A DNA stretch of 64,000 bases from contig NZ_FRCQ01000023.1 in NCBI RefSeq assembly GCF_900142965.1, positions 33,777 through 97,776 of the forward strand, read 5' to 3'. Position numbers and translations under genes: made by a program. The notes under the pieces are model-generated. The model saw only the letters and a list, made by a program, of their open reading frames with translations, had not been told where the DNA came from and did not search any database. This stretch comes from Rhizobacter sp. OV335 (GTDB taxonomy: Bacteria; Pseudomonadota; Gammaproteobacteria; Burkholderiales; Burkholderiaceae_C). Within the stretch, counting starts at the first letter, position 1. Each line of letters begins with the position of its first letter. Below are positions 61,563 to 64,000 of the stretch, piece by piece.

Positions 61563-63008
61563 ATGTCTTTCGATCTCGTTTTCTTCGGCGGCACGGGCGA
61601 CCTGACGTGGCGCAAGCTGATGCCGGCCCTGTTCCAGGCCTTCCGCCACGGCAAGCTGCCGGCCGGTGGCCGCATCCTGGCGGTGGCCCGCGACGAGCAA
61701 AGCGACGACAAGTACCGCGCCTGGCTGAAGGAGCGCTTTCAAGAGGTCGAAGGTGCCAAGCGCCCGACCGATGAAGAGTTCGCCCGTTTCGCCGACATGC
61801 TGCACTACCGCCGCATGGACCTCTCGCAGCCCGAGCACTACGCCGGGCTCAAGAAGTGGATCGAGGAGCGCAATGCCGACACGGCGGTGCTGTACCTCGC
61901 CACCAGCCCGCACCTCTTTCCGCAGATCTGCGAACAGCTCGGCGTCGCCGGGCTGAACACGCCGCGCATCCGCGTCGTGCTTGAAAAACCGTTGGGCCAC
62001 GACCTGCAGAGCGCGCAGGAGATCAACCGCGTGGTGCGTTCGGTGTTCAGCGAGACGCAGGCCTTCCGGATCGACCACTACCTCGGCAAGCCGTCGGTGC
62101 AGAACCTGATGGCGCTGCGCTTCGGCAATGCGCTGTTCGAGCCGCTGTGGCGCCGTGAGAGCATCGCCAACATCCAGATCACGCTGGCCGAGGCCATCGG
62201 GGTCGGCACGCGTGGCGATTTCTACGACCGCACCGGCGCGCTGCGCGACATGGTGCAGAACCACGCGCTGCAGCTGCTGACGATGATCGCGATGGAGCCG
62301 CCGTCGCGCAACGACGCCGATGCGATCCGCGACGAGAAGCTGAAGGTGCTGCGCTCGCTGAAGCCGTTCACCGAAGAGAGCGTCGGCCGCGACGTGGTGC
62401 GCGGCCAGTACCGCGCCGGCACGGCCGGCGGGCAGCCGGTGGTCGGCTACCTGCAGGAGATCAAGGTGCCCGCGGGCAGCCAGTGCGAAACCTTCGTTGC
62501 ATTGCGCACCGAGGTGCAGAACTGGCGCTGGGCCGGCGTGCCCTTCTACCTGCGCACCGGCAAGCGGCTGGCCGCGCGCGACGCGCAGATCGTCGTCAAT
62601 TTCCGCCCGACGCCGCACAGCATCTTCCCCGGCCACAACCAGCCGAACAAGCTGGTGATCAACCTGCAGCCGGAGGACGGCCTCGAGCTGCACCTGCTGG
62701 CCGCCAAGGGGGCCGGGCAGCAGGAGCAGCTGGCGCCGGTGTCGCTGGACCTCGACTTCGACAAGGCCTTCGCCGAGAACCGCGTGGGCGCCTACGAGCG
62801 GCTGCTGCTCGACGCGATCGCCGGCCGGCTGAACCTGTTCGTGCGCAGCGACGAGCAGGAGCAGGCGTGGCGCTGGGTCGAGCCGATCCTCGACGCCTGG
62901 GGCAAGGACAGCACCGGCCCGCGCCCCTATGCGGCGGGCACCTGGGGCCCGGCGGCCGCGAGCGCGCTGGTCGCGCGCGACGGCTTCGCGTGGTCCGAAG
63001 AACAGTAA
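61563..63008 (+). CDS. zwf: Glucose-6-phosphate 1-dehydrogenase
   Basis: A 481-residue enzyme that oxidises glucose-6-P with NAD(P). LVFFGGTGDLTWRKLMPALF is the cofactor fold, EKPLGHDLQSAQEIN follows, and FRIDHYLGKPSVQNLMALRF is the active-site signature with His172. The C-terminal half (TLAEAIGVGTRGDFYDRTGA, VPFYLRTGKRLA) is complete. The catalytic-fold GGTGDL and usual alternatives (GATGDL) differ by one residue. It is followed by hexR after 12 nt. Confidence 0.96.
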   Translation: MSFDLVFFGGTGDLTWRKLMPALFQAFRHGKLPAGGRILAVARDEQSDDKYRAWLKERFQEVEGAKRPTDEEFARFADMLHYRRMDLSQPEHYAGLKKWIEERNADTAVLYLATSPHLFPQICEQLGVAGLNTPRIRVVLEKPLGHDLQSAQEINRVVRSVFSETQAFRIDHYLGKPSVQNLMALRFGNALFEPLWRRESIANIQITLAEAIGVGTRGDFYDRTGALRDMVQNHALQLLTMIAMEPPSRNDADAIRDEKLKVLRSLKPFTEESVGRDVVRGQYRAGTAGGQPVVGYLQEIKVPAGSQCETFVALRTEVQNWRWAGVPFYLRTGKRLAARDAQIVVNFRPTPHSIFPGHNQPNKLVINLQPEDGLELHLLAAKGAGQQEQLAPVSLDLDFDKAFAENRVGAYERLLLDAIAGRLNLFVRSDEQEQAWRWVEPILDAWGKDSTGPRPYAAGTWGPAAASALVARDGFAWSEEQ

Positions 63009-63020
63009 CTGGATCTCCCC

Positions 63021-63890
63021 ATGCTGGACCGCATCCGCGCCTCGATTCCGGCGCTTCCCCCTGCGGAACAGCGCGTGGCGAAGCTGGTGCTGGCCGACGC
63101 ACGCAGCTTCGCGAGCCTGCCGGTCACTGAGCTGGCCGACCGGGCGCACGTCAGCAAGCCGACGGTGGTGCGCTTCTGCCGCAGCGTCGGCTATGACGGG
63201 CTGGCCGACTTCAAGCGCAAGCTGGCCGGCAGCGTCAACGAAGGCGTGCCTTTCGTGCACCGCGCGGTCGATGAAGACGACAAGCCGGGCGACATCGTCG
63301 TGAAGGTGATCGACAACGCGGTCAGCGCGCTGCTGAAGTACCGCAACGACGCTGCCAGCCTGGCGTTCGACCGCGCGATCACGGTGCTGACCGAGGCCGG
63401 CCGCGGTGGGCGGCGCATCGAGTTCTATGGTGTCGGCAATTCAGGCATCGTCGCGCAGGACGCCCAGCACAAGTTCTTCCGGCTGGGCGTCAATGCGCTG
63501 GCCATCAGCGACGGCCATGTGCAGGTGATGAGCGCGACGATGCTGCAGCCGGGCGATTGCGTCGTGATCATCTCGAACTCCGGTCGCAGCCGCGACCTGA
63601 TCGACGTGGCCGACATCGCGCGCAAGAAGGGGGCGACGACGATCGTGATCACCGCGAGCGGCTCGCCGCTGGCGCAGATCGGGCAATCGGGCAGCAACCA
63701 GATCCTGCTGGCGGCCGATCACCCGGAGGACTACGACCGCTACAGCCCGATGGTGTCGCGGCTGCTGCACCTGATCGTGATCGACATCCTGACCACCGGC
63801 GTGGCGCTTCGGCTGGGGAGCGAGTTGCGGCCGATGCTGCAGGAGATCAAGCGGAATCTGCGGGCGAAGAGGTACGCGCAGGCCGAGTAG
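63021..63890 (+). CDS. hexR: HexR transcriptional regulator (RpiR family)
   Basis: A 289-residue regulator. The RpiR-type helix-turn-helix is at residues 1-77 (LPPAEQRVAKLVLADARSFA, LADRAHVSKPTVVRFCRSVG), and a SIS sugar-phosphate domain is at about 120-260 (IEFYGVGNSGIVAQDAQHKF, VVIISNSGRSRDLIDVADIA). It controls the hexose/Entner-Doudoroff genes through the site before zwf. 12 nt from zwf, same operon. Confidence 0.95.
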   Translation: MLDRIRASIPALPPAEQRVAKLVLADARSFASLPVTELADRAHVSKPTVVRFCRSVGYDGLADFKRKLAGSVNEGVPFVHRAVDEDDKPGDIVVKVIDNAVSALLKYRNDAASLAFDRAITVLTEAGRGGRRIEFYGVGNSGIVAQDAQHKFFRLGVNALAISDGHVQVMSATMLQPGDCVVIISNSGRSRDLIDVADIARKKGATTIVITASGSPLAQIGQSGSNQILLAADHPEDYDRYSPMVSRLLHLIVIDILTTGVALRLGSELRPMLQEIKRNLRAKRYAQAE

Positions 63891-63948
63891 GCTTCTTTGG
63901 GTGCGGCAAAGGCGCGGGTGGGGAGGCTGTGGCTCGCCGGCCGGTGCG

Positions 63949-63975
63949 GTCTTCGCCCCCCCTGGGGGCGAAGAC
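63949..63975. terminator. Stem-loop downstream of hexR, 12-bp perfect stem
   Basis: GTCTTCGCCCCC at 63949-63960 pairs fully with GGGGGCGAAGAC at 63964-63975 around a 3-base loop. It is 58 nt after the hexR stop. No T-run follows in the right direction, as is common for strong GC-rich hairpins in this order. It is the best terminator candidate in the window. Confidence 0.65.
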
Positions 63976-64000
63976 TTCCCTCCGCTGACTGGTTTCATGG

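Noticed and set aside
1..64000. CRISPR arrays, tRNA or rRNA genes
   Set aside because: I saw no evenly spaced repeats with spacers, no cloverleaf and no rRNA segments. The only structural RNA recognised is rnpB.

Overview
The window is high-GC DNA from a betaproteobacterium, most likely Burkholderiales (Rubrivivax/Leptothrix/Comamonadaceae-like). The evidence is the gene families and their order: a zwf-hexR and tal-pgi hub, a gltIJKL importer, a large beta-oxidation operon, a Bcr-type MFS pump, and rnpB next to a NYN-LOTUS gene. Dispersed palindromic repeats typical of that order are also present. Codon use is strongly G/C-ended except in two accessory stretches, about 0.1-4.2 kb and 29.4-32 kb.

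Layout. 0-4.8 kb is an accessory region: the tail of an unknown gene coupled to a small, possibly immunity, gene that looks frameshifted; an AbiJ-like HEPN protein with an MltR-like partner; a cluster of 9-bp repeats; a Mu-type capsid fragment; and a small XRE regulator with a palindromic operator and a histidine phosphatase. 4.9-10.8 kb holds an aldo/keto reductase, a membrane-anchored HExxH protease, an L-2-keto-3-deoxyarabonate dehydratase and a very large Pro-Ala-tethered lipoprotein with a haem c motif.

11-29.4 kb is the most interesting part. It looks like a complete locus for uptake and breakdown of biuret, and probably triuret. One module (lacI-type regulator // atzF-atzG-atzE-atzH-gntR) reads rightwards. 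A nine-gene operon reads leftwards from 29.3 kb. It encodes a BMP-type importer, a biuret amidohydrolase (BiuH), an NMT1/TauABC-type importer and a second isochorismatase-fold hydrolase resembling triuret hydrolase (TrtA). Proposed flow: triuret to carboxybiuret (TrtA-like); carboxybiuret to dicarboxyurea (AtzEG) to allophanate (AtzH); biuret to allophanate (BiuH); allophanate to ammonia and CO2 (AtzF). No cyanuric acid hydrolase gene is present. Related CTTG-N-ATACAAG palindromes lie before both operons and suggest common control by the FCD-GntR regulator. Between the two halves sits a separate signalling cassette: FecR-like protein, Tll0287-type haem receptor and Ser/Thr kinase.

29.4-32 kb is again accessory: a decayed E1-beta dehydrogenase fragment, a coiled-coil membrane protein and a RelE-like gene with a partner. 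32-48 kb is mostly core: alpha-carbonic anhydrase, MFS pump, degenerate HD-GYP protein, rnpB, NYN-LOTUS protein, pyrC, gltLKJI, a second amino-acid binding protein, a HypT-like LysR regulator, an Atm1-type exporter, yciA and an ornithine cyclodeaminase-family reductase. 47.3-57.3 kb is one TetR-led fatty acid/acyl-CoA degradation operon with a TetR operator. 57.6-64 kb carries an HNH nuclease, a glycine-zipper lipoprotein, pgi, tal, zwf with a HexR-type operator, and hexR followed by a perfect 12-bp terminator stem.

Family assignments come from reading translations and motifs by eye. No database search was run.
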